64,000 nucleotides of DNA, taken from NCBI RefSeq assembly GCF_009846525.1, contig NZ_CP024621.1:992001-1056000 (forward strand). Direction: 5' to 3'. Position 1 is the first letter of the stretch, and every line of letters starts with the position of its first letter. The notes beneath the pieces are model-generated. The model ran no database searches, had not been told where the DNA came from, and saw only the letters and a list, made by a program, of their open reading frames with translations. The DNA is from Halomonas meridiana (GTDB lineage: Bacteria; Pseudomonadota; Gammaproteobacteria; Pseudomonadales; Halomonadaceae). Below are positions 17,142 through 25,423 of the stretch, one piece after another. The position numbers and the translations under genes were made by a program.

Positions 17142-17915
17142 ATGAGCGACGCAGTGATCGAGAAGGTTGATAACGACGGTGTAGTGCGCCTGACCATTAA
17201 TCGCCCCAAAGCCCTGAACGCGCTGAATAGCGACGTGCTCAGCGCTTTGGAAGCGCATTTAGTCGAGCTTGAAGCGCACCCCAACCTGCGGGCGGTATTG
17301 ATTACCGGCGCTGGGGAAAAATCCTTTGTGGCCGGGGCAGACATCACTGAAATGCGTGATAAAACCCCCGAAGAGGCCCGCGCATTTGCCAGCCAGGCAC
17401 TGCGTACCATCAAGCGACTTGAAACACTGCCCGTGCCGGTGGTCGCGCTGGTGAACGGGTTTTGCCTTGGCGGCGGCTGCGAACTGGCGCTGGCCTGCGA
17501 CTGGGCCGTCGCCAGCGACAACGCCATCTTCGGCCAGCCGGAAGTCCTGCTAGGCGTCATTCCCGGCTTTGGCGGCACCCAGCGTTTGCCGCGCCGAGTC
17601 GGTCCCGCCATGGCCATCGACCTGGTGACGACCGGGCGCAAGATCGATGCTCAGGAAGCGCTGCGCATTGGCCTGGTCAACCGGGTAATGCCCCAGGCCG
17701 AGCTTGAGAGCTATGTTGAAGAGCTTACCAAGCAGCTGAAGGGTAACGGGCCGCAGTCGGTACGCGGCGCCAAGCAGGCCGTGCATGACGGCATGGATCA
17801 GGACCTCGATAGCGCCCTGGCGCTGGAAACCAGCCTGTTCGCCTTCTGCTTTGCAGGCCAGGAGCAGAAAGAGGGCATGAGCGCCTTTGTCGAGAAGCGC
17901 AAACCCAATTTCTAA
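17142..17915 (+). CDS. Enoyl-CoA hydratase (crotonase family)
   Basis: Hydrates trans-2-enoyl-CoA to 3-hydroxyacyl-CoA. It has 257 residues, the standard length. [10 protein letters not shown] near residue 63 is the CoA-binding/oxyanion-hole region. [13 protein letters not shown] near residue 107 carries the first catalytic Glu position, and [20 protein letters not shown] near 130 carries the second. The ATG at 17142 has AAGGAG 6 bases upstream, so I rejected an in-frame GTG at 17100 that lies in the upstream hairpin. A perfect 16-base tandem duplication spans and follows the stop codon. Confidence 0.95.
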   Translation: MSDAVIEKVDNDGVVRLTINRPKALNALNSDVLSALEAHLVELEAHPNLRAVLITGAGEKSFVAGADITEMRDKTPEEARAFASQALRTIKRLETLPVPVVALVNGFCLGGGCELALACDWAVASDNAIFGQPEVLLGVIPGFGGTQRLPRRVGPAMAIDLVTTGRKIDAQEALRIGLVNRVMPQAELESYVEELTKQLKGNGPQSVRGAKQAVHDGMDQDLDSALALETSLFAFCFAGQEQKEGMSAFVEKRKPNF

Positions 17916-17943
17916 GCTCTCTTTTTTCTAAGCTCTCTTTTTT
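17912..17943 (+). repeat. Perfect 16-base tandem duplication at the hydratase stop codon
   Basis: CTAAGCTCTCTTTTTT occurs twice in tandem (17912-17927 and 17928-17943). The first copy contains the TAA stop (17913-17915). Each copy ends in six T residues. It looks like a recent slippage or duplication event. Confidence 0.9.
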
Positions 17944-17960
17944 CGAGTTTTACTTATTTG

Positions 17961-17990
17961 AGGGGTGGCGCACGCGTCACCCCTTATTTT
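17961..17990 (+). terminator. Terminator of the acyl-CoA gene block
   Basis: AGGGGTG (17961-17967) pairs with CACCCCT (17978-17984) around a 10-base loop, followed by TATTTT. It lies 45 bases after the hydratase stop and before the true start of the LysE-type gene. Confidence 0.6.
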
Positions 17991-18032
17991 ATTCTCAGGC
18001 TTACTATTTCTTACTATGCCGGAGTGACCGCG

Positions 18033-18650
18033 ATGCAGTGGGCCGCCTTTCTTCTTGCCGCGCTGGGGTTTGCCTATTTACCCGGGCCTGCGATGTTATA
18101 CACCGCAGCACAAACGCTGGGACGTGGCCGACGGGCGGGCTGGTTGGCGGTGGCTGGGGTGCATCTTGGTTGCTATGTGCATGTTATCGCCGCCGCACTG
18201 GGGTTAGCGCTGCTGTTTGCGGCCATTCCACCTGCCTATCTCGCGATGAAAATCATCGGTGGACTCTATTTGCTCTGGATGGGCGTGCGTTTATGGCAAC
18301 AAGGCATTCGCACGAGCAGTGACGAACTCCCGCTCGCTTCAACCAAGCGGGTACTGCGCGATAGCTTTCTGGTGGAAGTGCTTAACCCTAAAACGGCGCT
18401 TTTCTTCGTGGCGTTTCTGCCGCAATTTGTGCAGCCCGATATTGCCATGCCGGTCGCATGGCAATTGCTTTGGTTAGGCATTGCCACCAACGTGCTGTTC
18501 TCGTCAGCGGATGTGGTGGTGGTGCTATTGGCCAGCCCGCTTCGCGCATGGCTGCAAACGTCTCATGGCTCTTCCCGGTTGATTCAACGGATTGGCGGAG
18601 GCGTATTAATGGGGCTCGGAGGTAATACACTGGTGCAGGCAGCACGGTAG
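18033..18650 (+). CDS. LysE/RhtB-family amino-acid exporter
   Basis: A 205-residue inner-membrane protein with about six hydrophobic helices. The opening FAYLPGPAMLYTAAQTLGRG matches the GP-containing first helix and loop of the LysE/RhtB/ThrE exporter families, and LNPKTALFFVAFLPQFV near residue 118 is the conserved NPK motif of RhtB proteins. Likely exports an amino acid or derivative; which one is unknown. I start at ATG 18033 (GGAG upstream) rather than the GTG at 17958, which would put the start inside the preceding terminator. A decayed transferase gene follows directly. Confidence 0.88.
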   Translation: MQWAAFLLAALGFAYLPGPAMLYTAAQTLGRGRRAGWLAVAGVHLGCYVHVIAAALGLALLFAAIPPAYLAMKIIGGLYLLWMGVRLWQQGIRTSSDELPLASTKRVLRDSFLVEVLNPKTALFFVAFLPQFVQPDIAMPVAWQLLWLGIATNVLFSSADVVVVLLASPLRAWLQTSHGSSRLIQRIGGGVLMGLGGNTLVQAAR

Positions 18651-18665
18651 GGCCAGTCACTGTGA

Positions 18666-19147
18666 TTTTCACCGTCGGGCTTAGTGCCGTGTTTGATCGA
18701 TAGCGAACACGATGTGGCTGTGTGGGATTCCTTGGCAATTATCGAATATGTAGCCGAGAAACATCCGAGCGTATGGCCTGAAGAGCGCGCGGCGCGTGCC
18801 TGGGCGCGCTCCGCCAGTGCCGAAATGCATAGCGGCTTTGGTGCGTTGCGGGATGAGTGTTCGATGAACTGTGGCAGGAGGGGCTTACGCGTTTTGGTGG
18901 CCCGTTTCTGGCAGGCGAGCGCTTTACGGCGGTGGATGCGTTTTACGCCCCCGTGGCGTTTCGGGTACAAACCTTCAACCTGCCGCTGAGTGACACCTCC
19001 CTTGCTTATGTAAAACGCCTTTTAGCCCTGCCCGCCATGCAAGATTGGTATGCTGCTGCACTGCAAGAGACATGGCGTGAGCCGATGCATGAAGCAGAAA
19101 CAGTGAAGTATGCCACTCTGTTGAGCGACGAACGCGCGATAGGCTAG
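18666..19147 (+). pseudogene. Glutathione S-transferase, 5'-truncated and frame-shifted
   Basis: The sequence begins abruptly within the thioredoxin-like domain of a glutathione transferase: FSPSGLVPCLIDSE then VWDSLAIIEYVAEKHP, with a TGA just before it (18663) and no start codon or first ~40 residues. The frame runs to MHSGFGALRDEC (about 18855), then the C-terminal helical domain resumes in another frame with FDELWQEGLTRFGGPFLAG and runs to the TAG at 19145. The residues normally between these two blocks are missing, so an internal deletion not divisible by three is likely, as well as loss of the 5' end next to the LysE gene. Confidence 0.85.
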
Positions 19148-19233
19148 TGCGTAGTGCGTGGATGGCTGCGCGATGATCACTCAAATCCGCTACACTGGCG
19201 CGCATATCATTAGAGAATGTTGAGATTCATGTT

Positions 19234-19773
19234 ATGGCGCTAAGTGCTACCCCCTACAAAGTCGACGTTAACCTGACTGACCTGGATCGCAACGTCTATG
19301 AAACGTTGCGTTTCACGGTGGCCCGCCATCCCTCTGAAACGGAAGAGCGTCTGTGCTCGCGGCTAATTGCTTATATCCTCTGGTACAGAGAATCGCTGGC
19401 ATTTGGGCGTGGGCTATCAGACGTGGACGAGCCTGCGCTTTGGGAAAAAAGCCTGGATGGACGGGTGCTGCATTGGATAGAGGTCGGACTGCCCGATGCT
19501 GAGCGTTTAACCTGGTGTTCGCGCCGCGCTGAGCGGGTCTCGCTGCTGGCGTATGGCCGCGTGGATATTTGGGAAAGCAAAGTGCTGCCCGCCGTCGCCT
19601 CGTTGAAAAATGTTCACGTGGCAGCGCTACCCCAAGAGGCGCTGGCCACCGTGGCAGCAGATCTCCCCCGGGCGATTAACTGGGCGGTCATGATTAGCGA
19701 TGGTTCGCTGTTTATCACCGATGAAAACGGCCAGCACGAAATCACTCCGCAGTGGTTATTGCGGGAGCGATAG
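19234..19773 (+). CDS. yaeQ: YaeQ family protein
   Basis: A 179-residue protein matching E. coli YaeQ over its full length: the opening PYKVDVNLTDLDRNVYE, the block HPSETEERLCSRLIAYILWY near residue 38, and WIEVGLPDAERL near 82. YaeQ has a PD-(D/E)XK nuclease-like fold, and E. coli YaeQ was once linked to RfaH suppression. No firm function is known. The gene appears to stand alone. An 11-bp perfect hairpin follows 22 bases after the stop. Confidence 0.92.
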   Translation: MALSATPYKVDVNLTDLDRNVYETLRFTVARHPSETEERLCSRLIAYILWYRESLAFGRGLSDVDEPALWEKSLDGRVLHWIEVGLPDAERLTWCSRRAERVSLLAYGRVDIWESKVLPAVASLKNVHVAALPQEALATVAADLPRAINWAVMISDGSLFITDENGQHEITPQWLLRER

Positions 19774-19795
19774 GCATTCATGTGCTAGTTTTTAA

Positions 19796-19822
19796 ATGAC
19801 GAACTGGCCAACAGTTCGTCAT
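19796..19822. repeat. Perfect 11-bp hairpin without T tract after yaeQ
   Basis: ATGACGAACTG (19796-19806) and CAGTTCGTCAT (19812-19822) form a perfect stem with a 5-base loop. No T run follows on either strand. It may end yaeQ transcription, stabilise its message or serve as a protein site for the downstream lpxR-like gene. Confidence 0.55.
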
Positions 19823-19966
19823 CACAGGGATGTGTTTCCAGGTTGTGCAGTGCATTACATAAAGTAGCTTGCTATCTATTTGCAAGATTACATACAATCA
19901 GAAATGTTTGTTATCCCCTGCTAATAGGCTGCCTACCTGCCTAGCTCTCAACTCAAGGAATGAGCC

Positions 19967-20986
19967 ATGACGCCGTCTGTCCCTCATCGCAGAGATGAAT
20001 CTCTTAAAGCCGTCTTTCGCAAAGCCGTGCTGCCGTTTGTATTACCGTTCAGCCTGCTGCCCGCTATTGCGTCTGCCGACGATAGTGCGCTTTCCATTAA
20101 GCATGAAAACGATGGACTCGCCAGCAGTGATGACGGCCACTTTACCAGTGGCTTCGAACTGAACTGGATGTTTACCCCCGAACCGCAAAGCTGGACACAG
20201 CGATTAGCGGCTGCGTTGCCGGATAGTATCATCAGTCAAGCTGATCGCGCCTCCTACCGCCTAGTGCATCAAATTTATACGCCCAATGTGATTGAGCGCC
20301 GCGAGCTGATTGAGGATGACCGCCCTTACGCGGGGTTAGTGTATGGCGGTGTGTCGCTTTATGAAGATAAGCCAATGGGACGCTGGCAGCAGGCCACAGA
20401 CCTGCATTTAGATGTTGGCTTAGTGGGCCCTTCGTCGCTGGCAGACAGCATTCAGCGGGAAGTACACCGCGTGACTGAAAGCGACCGACCACGTGGCTGG
20501 AGCAACCAGTTAGGCGATGAAGCCATTGTTAACCTGAACCTGCGTCGCCAGTGGTGGCACGATACCCCCTTAGCGGGTAAACAGTTCTCCCATGGGCCTA
20601 GCGTGGGGGCGGCACTGGGCAACCTGTACACCTATGCCAGCGCGGGTTACAGCGTACGTTGGGGAGACGATGCCCAAGGGATTCCCACGCTGACGCCCAA
20701 CCCTGGCAGCCGCCATCATCTTAACGGCACACACGGCTGGCAGTGGTACCTGTTCGCTAACGTGGAAGGTTACTACGTGGCCCATAACCTGACATTGGAT
20801 GGCAATACGTTTAGAGATAGCCACTCAGTGGATCGCAATGAGTGGATAGCTGAAGCCTCTGCTGGGTTAGCGCTGGCCTGGGATGAGTGGCAGGTAACCT
20901 ACGCGGCCGTTCAGCGTACCCGGGAATTTGATGGTCAGGATGAGCAGGATAAGTTTGGCGCACTGACGTTGAGCAAACGCTTCTAG
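19967..20986 (+). CDS. LpxR-like lipid A 3'-O-deacylase family outer-membrane protein (DUF2219)
   Basis: A 339-residue protein with a signal peptide (hydrophobic LPFVLPFSLLPAIASA, cleavage near residue 36) and alternating strands ending in an aromatic C-terminal residue (LSKRF), as expected of an outer-membrane barrel. The start of the mature part, IKHENDGLASSDDGHFTSGFEL, and EDDRPYAGLVYGG match the LpxR family, which removes the 3'-acyloxyacyl group of lipid A. In Salmonella LpxR the catalytic residues lie in the N-terminal Asn/Asp region and a Ser/Thr soon after. Equivalents can be seen here, but activity is inferred. AAGGAA precedes the ATG. Confidence 0.85.
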   Translation: MTPSVPHRRDESLKAVFRKAVLPFVLPFSLLPAIASADDSALSIKHENDGLASSDDGHFTSGFELNWMFTPEPQSWTQRLAAALPDSIISQADRASYRLVHQIYTPNVIERRELIEDDRPYAGLVYGGVSLYEDKPMGRWQQATDLHLDVGLVGPSSLADSIQREVHRVTESDRPRGWSNQLGDEAIVNLNLRRQWWHDTPLAGKQFSHGPSVGAALGNLYTYASAGYSVRWGDDAQGIPTLTPNPGSRHHLNGTHGWQWYLFANVEGYYVAHNLTLDGNTFRDSHSVDRNEWIAEASAGLALAWDEWQVTYAAVQRTREFDGQDEQDKFGALTLSKRF

Positions 20987-21032
20987 ATCTTAAATATAAG
21001 CGGCGGCTAGCGGCTGATTAAGGTGAAACGAG

Positions 21033-21269
21033 ATGGCAAATAAGTACCCTCATACACCGGATGGCCGCTACTTCGTTGCCAAAGATCGGCTGTGGCGCTG
21101 TACGGACCCACGCCTAACGGATGACGAAAAACGCGGCCATGTCAAAGCGCTGATGAAGGCCCGCCGGGCAGTGCGCAGCGCCCAGCAGCAAGACGATGAA
21201 GAGTCACTGCGCCAAGCGCGTGAGGTTGTGCAGGAAGTCAAAGAGGCACCAGGTGAGTGCGGCCCTTAA
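21033..21269 (+). CDS. Small conserved hypothetical protein, possibly C-terminally short
   Basis: A 78-residue hydrophilic protein beginning PHTPDGRYFVAKDRLWRCTD and continuing with a charged helical stretch rich in Ala, Arg and Glu. It resembles a small uncharacterised family in proteobacteria with an opening like PDGRYFVVRGRLWR. From memory, many members continue after a GERGP-like sequence with a tryptophan-rich tail; here the protein stops at GECGP. No function is known. AAGGTGAAACGAG lies upstream of the ATG. Confidence 0.65.
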   Translation: MANKYPHTPDGRYFVAKDRLWRCTDPRLTDDEKRGHVKALMKARRAVRSAQQQDDEESLRQAREVVQEVKEAPGECGP

Positions 21270-21353
21270 AGCGCAGGCTTCACCTGCTGGCCGTTCACGG
21301 GCAGCGAGCACAGTGGTAATCTTCGCCCCTTTCTTAACGCGTAAGGGCGACCT

Positions 21354-21671
21354 GTGAACATTAAAGCTGACCTCTCGATTCTAGATATTATTGGCCACCT
21401 GCTCATCTGGGTGTTGCTCACCATTATTACCTTTGGCATTGCGCTGTTTTTCTTTCCTTACTCCTTCGCTCGCTTCGTGATCAACCGCACCAGCGTGGTG
21501 GATAACGCGACCGGCGTAGAGCGGAAAATGGTTTGCGATATCAATATCTTCAGCAATGTTGGCCATATTATTCTGTGGATGGTGATCTCATTTCTGACCC
21601 TGGGGCTTGGCTATATTTTCTACTTTTACCGGGTGTGGAACTACGCGTTGAATAACTCTCGCCTGCAGTAA
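21354..21671 (+). CDS. Small membrane protein, DUF6693-like
   Basis: A 105-residue protein with two long hydrophobic segments arranged as two similar halves: DIIGHLLIWVLLTIITFGIAL (19-39) and FSNVGHIILWMVISFLTLGLG. Each ends in an aromatic FYFYR/FFPYS turn, which suggests an internal duplication. The family has no known function. The start is GTG at 21354 with TAAGGG 9 bases upstream. A strong terminator follows. Confidence 0.7.
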   Translation: MNIKADLSILDIIGHLLIWVLLTIITFGIALFFFPYSFARFVINRTSVVDNATGVERKMVCDINIFSNVGHIILWMVISFLTLGLGYIFYFYRVWNYALNNSRLQ

Positions 21672-21704
21672 TGTCAGCCCCCTCGCAAACGAAGAGCCCC
21701 TTGT

Positions 21705-21738
21705 ACTGCCTGCCGACCTTCGGCAGGCAGTCATTTTT
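21705..21738 (+). terminator. Strong intrinsic terminator after the DUF6693-like gene
   Basis: A perfect 12-bp stem, ACTGCCTGCCGA (21705-21716) with TCGGCAGGCAGT (21720-21731), a 3-base loop, then CATTTTTTG. Confidence 0.85.
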
Positions 21739-21796
21739 TGAGAAATATTTGCATTAACGCATCTTCCTGTCCGACTCAACTCACCTTTCGCCTCCG

Positions 21797-21825
21797 TTGA
21801 CATCCTTTGTATAGCCTCCTATATT
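21797..21825 (+). promoter_or_regulatory. Sigma-70 promoter of the TonB receptor gene
   Basis: TTGACA (21797-21802) and TATATT (21820-21825) with a 17-base spacer, 57 bases before the receptor ATG. The -35 box is a perfect consensus. A Fur-box-like sequence lies at the expected transcription start. Confidence 0.75.
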
Positions 21826-21834
21826 TTCGCGAAT

Positions 21835-21853
21835 AAAAATTACTATCATTAAT
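21835..21853. promoter_or_regulatory. Candidate Fur box
   Basis: The 19 bases 21835-21853 match the Fur consensus (GATAATGATAATCATTATC) at 12 positions, including ATCATTA at the centre. The site begins about 10 bases downstream of the -10 box, where bound Fur would block transcription. It fits an iron-repressed siderophore receptor. Confidence 0.55.
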
Positions 21854-21881
21854 ATTAATATTCGCTCTGGGATCTTACACG

Positions 21882-23981
21882 ATGAACAATGTAGTGTCGT
21901 TTCGACTGCGCACGCTGAGCGTCGCGGTTGCCTTAGCCTCGGTTGCTGCTGTGCCGGTAGTTTATGCACAAGAGAGCAGCGTCAATCTGGATACGGTTGA
22001 AGTCACCGCTGAATCGGCCGGTCTTTATGGGTACAGCGATGCTGAGCGGGAGCCCTCAGTAGGCAAGCTGGATGTGCCGCTGGCCGAACAGCCTTACTCC
22101 ATGTCAGTGATCGACCAAGAGTTTATTCAGGAGAGCGGTGCCAAAAACATTCAAGATGCGCTGCTGTATACCCCCGGCGTGTACGCGGGCAACTTCGGAT
22201 TCGACACCCGTGGCGACAGCGCTAAAGTGCGCGGGCTTGATGCAGGTCGCTATTTGGATGGTTTGCGCCAAGTGTATGGCTCCTACAACACCGTGCGCAC
22301 CAACGTATACGCGCTGGAGAGCGTAGAGGTGCTGCGCGGACCATCTTCCATGCTGTATGGCCAAGCGGATTTGGGCGGTATTATCAACGGCGTCTCTAAA
22401 CTGCCCCAAGAGGAGCGCAGCGGTGAGGTGTGGGCGCAATACGGCTCCTACGACCGCAAGCAGCTGGCGTTGGACGTGACCGGGGCGGCCGATGAAGAGG
22501 GCGAGTTTCTTTATCGCCTCGTGGCGTTAACCCGTGACAGCGACACCCAGGTGGATCATGTGGAAGATGATGGCTATCTGTTTGCACCGTCGTTTACGTG
22601 GCGGCCAAGCGATGCCACCAACATTACGCTGCTGCTTAATCGCCAGGAAAACAAAGGCCAGGTATCGGCACAGTTTCTTCCCCAGGCGGGCACGTTAACG
22701 CCGGGTTCATTGGGTTTTATTGGCTCTGAGCGCTTTGTTGGCGAGCCGGGCTGGGACCGCTACGACCGGGAAAAGACTGAAACGACGTTGTTTGTTGATC
22801 ACCAGCTCAACGACAGCTGGGCGTTTGCGGCCACCGCTCGCTATACCGATTCCAGTACGGAAACTCGCGAGCACTGGGTGAATATCCCCAGCGTGCCCGA
22901 TGCTAACGGCAATGTGAATCGGACCATCTTTATGGCGGATGCTCAAACGCGCATTCTCAATATGGATGCGCGCCTGGAAGGCGAGTTTGCGCTCGGCAAT
23001 ACCCAACATACGCTGGTGGCAGGTATTGACCGTCAGGACGCTCGCTGGTCTCAGGATAACTATAGTTCGGTGGCCAGTGGTGGCGGGCAGTTCAACGTCT
23101 ATAACCCTCAGTATGGCAATCTTCAGCTGGATTCGCTGAACCCCACTGACCGCCCGGATAATGAGATTGAACAAGTCGGCGTGTATCTGGCGGATCATAT
23201 CGAAGTAGGCCCTGTGGTCGTCTCAGCGGGCCTGCGCCGTGACTGGGCAGAGAACCGCACGCTGGCGCTATCTGGCCCAGATACGGTCAGTGATGAAGGT
23301 GAGACCACCGGCCGGCTGGGGCTGATGTACCGCTTTGATAACGGCTTCTCACCCTATGTCAGCTACTCCGAAGCGTTCGCCATGAACCTGGGCACCGATG
23401 GTACGGCCAACCCAAGCCCCTTGAAGCCCACCACCGGCGACCAGGAGGAGATTGGCTTTAAGTACGTATCTCCAGATCAATCCCTGGCCGTGAGCGCGGC
23501 GTACTTTGATATTACTCAGCAAAACCGCATTAGCGATGGCGTTACTCCGGGCGGCGTCGAGCAAGTGGGTGCCGTGGTCGATGGCTGGGAGCTACAGGTA
23601 AATAAGCGCTGGCAGCAGTTTGAAACCCAGGTCGCATACACCAACTTAAACGCCAAAAACGACGGCACCGGTATTCGCTTGCCGTATGTGGCCGAAGAGC
23701 AGGCTTCCTGGTGGAACCGCCTGTATGTGGGAAATAACTGGCGTGTTGGGGCGGGCGTTCGTTATGTCGGCGACAACGTTGGCTCTGGCGGCGCGCCGGT
23801 GGTGCCTTCCAGCACGCTGTATGATGCGATGGTGGGTTACACCCTGGGTGAGTGGGACTTCTCCGTAGACTTGAAAAACGCCACTGATGAAGAGTATGTC
23901 TCCTGGTGCCGCTATGACGGCGGTGACTGTGGCTACGGCGACCGTCGCAGCGTTACGGCCAACGTGCGCTATCAGTTTTAA
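21882..23981 (+). CDS. TonB-dependent siderophore receptor
   Basis: A 699-residue outer-membrane receptor. The signal peptide (about residues 1-30, ending PVVYAQES) is followed by a TonB-box-like region (LDTVEVTAE). The plug domain, with EQPYSMSVIDQEFIQESGAKN and the block VEVLRGPSSMLYGQADLGGI, is typical of ferric-siderophore receptors. The 22-strand barrel ends with RRSVTANVRYQF, a standard terminal Phe. It imports an iron chelate, probably a hydroxamate or similar siderophore; the ligand is unknown. It stands alone between two terminators, with no local TonB or ABC importer. Its promoter carries a Fur-box candidate. Confidence 0.93.
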   Translation: MNNVVSFRLRTLSVAVALASVAAVPVVYAQESSVNLDTVEVTAESAGLYGYSDAEREPSVGKLDVPLAEQPYSMSVIDQEFIQESGAKNIQDALLYTPGVYAGNFGFDTRGDSAKVRGLDAGRYLDGLRQVYGSYNTVRTNVYALESVEVLRGPSSMLYGQADLGGIINGVSKLPQEERSGEVWAQYGSYDRKQLALDVTGAADEEGEFLYRLVALTRDSDTQVDHVEDDGYLFAPSFTWRPSDATNITLLLNRQENKGQVSAQFLPQAGTLTPGSLGFIGSERFVGEPGWDRYDREKTETTLFVDHQLNDSWAFAATARYTDSSTETREHWVNIPSVPDANGNVNRTIFMADAQTRILNMDARLEGEFALGNTQHTLVAGIDRQDARWSQDNYSSVASGGGQFNVYNPQYGNLQLDSLNPTDRPDNEIEQVGVYLADHIEVGPVVVSAGLRRDWAENRTLALSGPDTVSDEGETTGRLGLMYRFDNGFSPYVSYSEAFAMNLGTDGTANPSPLKPTTGDQEEIGFKYVSPDQSLAVSAAYFDITQQNRISDGVTPGGVEQVGAVVDGWELQVNKRWQQFETQVAYTNLNAKNDGTGIRLPYVAEEQASWWNRLYVGNNWRVGAGVRYVGDNVGSGGAPVVPSSTLYDAMVGYTLGEWDFSVDLKNATDEEYVSWCRYDGGDCGYGDRRSVTANVRYQF

Positions 23982-23997
23982 CGCATCATGACATAAC

Positions 23998-24028
23998 AAA
24001 CGGGGCCTGCGATGAGCAGGCCCCGTTT
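23998..24028. terminator. Bidirectional-type terminator hairpin after the TonB receptor gene
   Basis: A perfect 13-bp stem, AAACGGGGCCTGC (23998-24010) with GCAGGCCCCGTTT (24016-24028), and a 5-base loop. It has flanking A and T runs and lies between two converging genes. Confidence 0.85.
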
Positions 24029-24057
24029 GGTTAATGGGACTCAGTGAGTGAGCGGCG

Positions 24058-24288
24058 TTAGTGCGGCTGCTTGACCAGTAGCTTCACCAAACGCCGCACG
24101 ATGGGGGCGACCAAGTTGATCACCGGCAGCGCGACGGCAAAGGCAAACAGCCACGCCTTGAGCCAAATCACTACAATCCCTTCCACAAGTCCCACGTTAT
24201 ACAGCGTTATGACCAGCGACATAATGCATGACATAAACAGTGCCATCAGGCATGAAAATATCAGCTGGGCGTATTTCGGATCGAACAT
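24058..24288 (-). CDS. DUF2798 small membrane protein
   Basis: A 76-residue protein with two hydrophobic helices. FSCLMALFMSCIMSLVITLYN and FAFAVALPVINLVAPIVRRLV match the two-helix DUF2798 family, whose function is unknown. The C-terminus is basic (RRLVKLLVKQPH). The gene lies just downstream of yghU on the same strand with a 23-base gap and may share its transcript. Confidence 0.85.
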   Translation of the reverse strand: MFDPKYAQLIFSCLMALFMSCIMSLVITLYNVGLVEGIVVIWLKAWLFAFAVALPVINLVAPIVRRLVKLLVKQPH

Positions 24289-24311
24289 CGTACGTTTTCC
24301 TAATACGCGAA

Positions 24312-25172
24312 TTAACGCTTATCTTCGGTTTTCTCGGTGAAGTCGCTGGCGTCGTGGCGCTCGTGAAGCTGCTCGTTGGGTTCGCCCCAGGTGCGGTTTA
24401 CCATGCGGCCCCGCTGTACCGCAGGGCGGGCATCAATCTCTTCGGTCCAACGCAGCACATTCGTATAGGTGTGTGCCTCGAGGAACTCAGCGGCCTCATA
24501 CACGCGGTTTTTCACCAGCGCGCCGTACCAGGGGTGAATCGCTATATCGGCAATGGTGTACTCATCGCCTGCCATAAAGCGGTTGTCGGCCAAGTGACGA
24601 TCCAGTACGTCTAGCTGACGTTTGACTTCCATGGTGTAGCGGTCAATCGGGTACTGGTACTTCTCTGGCGCGTAGGCGTAGAAGTGACCAAAGCCGCCGC
24701 CCAGTATGGGAGCGCTGCCCATTTGCCAGAACAGCCAAGAGAGGCACTCGGTGCGTTTGGCCGGGTCTGTAGGCAGAAATTCACCGAATTTCTCGGCGAG
24801 ATAGAGCAAAATAGCCCCTGACTCAAACACCCGTTGGGGCGGGTTCATACTGTGATCCACCAGCACCGGGATCTTGGAGTTAGGGTTAGCCTCAACGAAG
24901 CCGCTGCCAAACTGGTCGCCTTCGCCGATTTGAATCAGGTGCGCATCGTACTCGGCTGCCTCAATACCTTTTTCCAGCAGCTCTTCTAGCATTACCGTGA
25001 CTTTCACACCGTTGGGCGTGGCGAGGGAGTAGAGCTGTAGCGGATGTTTGCCTACCGGCAGCGCTTTATCATGGGTGGCGCCCGCTACCGGACGATTGAT
25101 GTTTGCAAACTTACCGCCGTTGCCCGGCTCCCACTTCCAAACTCGCGGTGGCGTGTAGGTCGTATCGCTCAT
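24312..25172 (-). CDS. yghU: Glutathione transferase-like disulfide-bond oxidoreductase YghU
   Basis: A 286-residue member of the YghU/Ure2-like glutathione transferase group. The long N-terminal lead-in PPRVWKWEPGNGGKFANINR is specific to YghU. LYSLATPNGVKVTVMLEELLE begins the thioredoxin fold and SKIPVLVDHS is the cis-Pro loop. The C-terminal helical domain includes YAYAPEKYQYPIDRYTMEVKRQLDVLD. E. coli YghU has disulfide reductase activity with glutathione. I chose ATG 25172 with GAGG upstream; codons before it are not family-like. The neighbouring Ohr/OhrR genes suggest a shared theme of thiol and peroxide defence. Confidence 0.94.
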   Translation of the reverse strand: MSDTTYTPPRVWKWEPGNGGKFANINRPVAGATHDKALPVGKHPLQLYSLATPNGVKVTVMLEELLEKGIEAAEYDAHLIQIGEGDQFGSGFVEANPNSKIPVLVDHSMNPPQRVFESGAILLYLAEKFGEFLPTDPAKRTECLSWLFWQMGSAPILGGGFGHFYAYAPEKYQYPIDRYTMEVKRQLDVLDRHLADNRFMAGDEYTIADIAIHPWYGALVKNRVYEAAEFLEAHTYTNVLRWTEEIDARPAVQRGRMVNRTWGEPNEQLHERHDASDFTEKTEDKR

Positions 25173-25384
25173 AATAGCCTCGCTGTTGAACAGGTGAAAA
25201 GTGCAGTACCAATTGCCTAGCTTGCTAAGTTGTGTCTTTTTAATGGGGACGTAAAACCTGGGTACAAGGGTAGTTCGCGTGTTCGTCAAATAAAAATATG
25301 CAGGGGTCGTATAGGGGGGCTGACGGTAGGAGCTGTCTGGATGACCCGCAAGGGTGGGAGAAAGCGCAGAGCAGATGCAGTGTC

Positions 25385-25410
25385 GCCGCCTTGCTGATTG
25401 GCAAGGCGGC
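25385..25410 (-). terminator. Hairpin after ohr
   Basis: GCCGCCTTGC (25385-25394) and GCAAGGCGGC (25401-25410) form a perfect 10-bp stem with a 6-base loop, 14 bases beyond the ohr stop. No long U tract follows. The rest of 25173-25384, between yghU and this hairpin, holds no gene I can support. Confidence 0.5.
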
Positions 25411-25423
25411 AAAGAGAGCGGCT

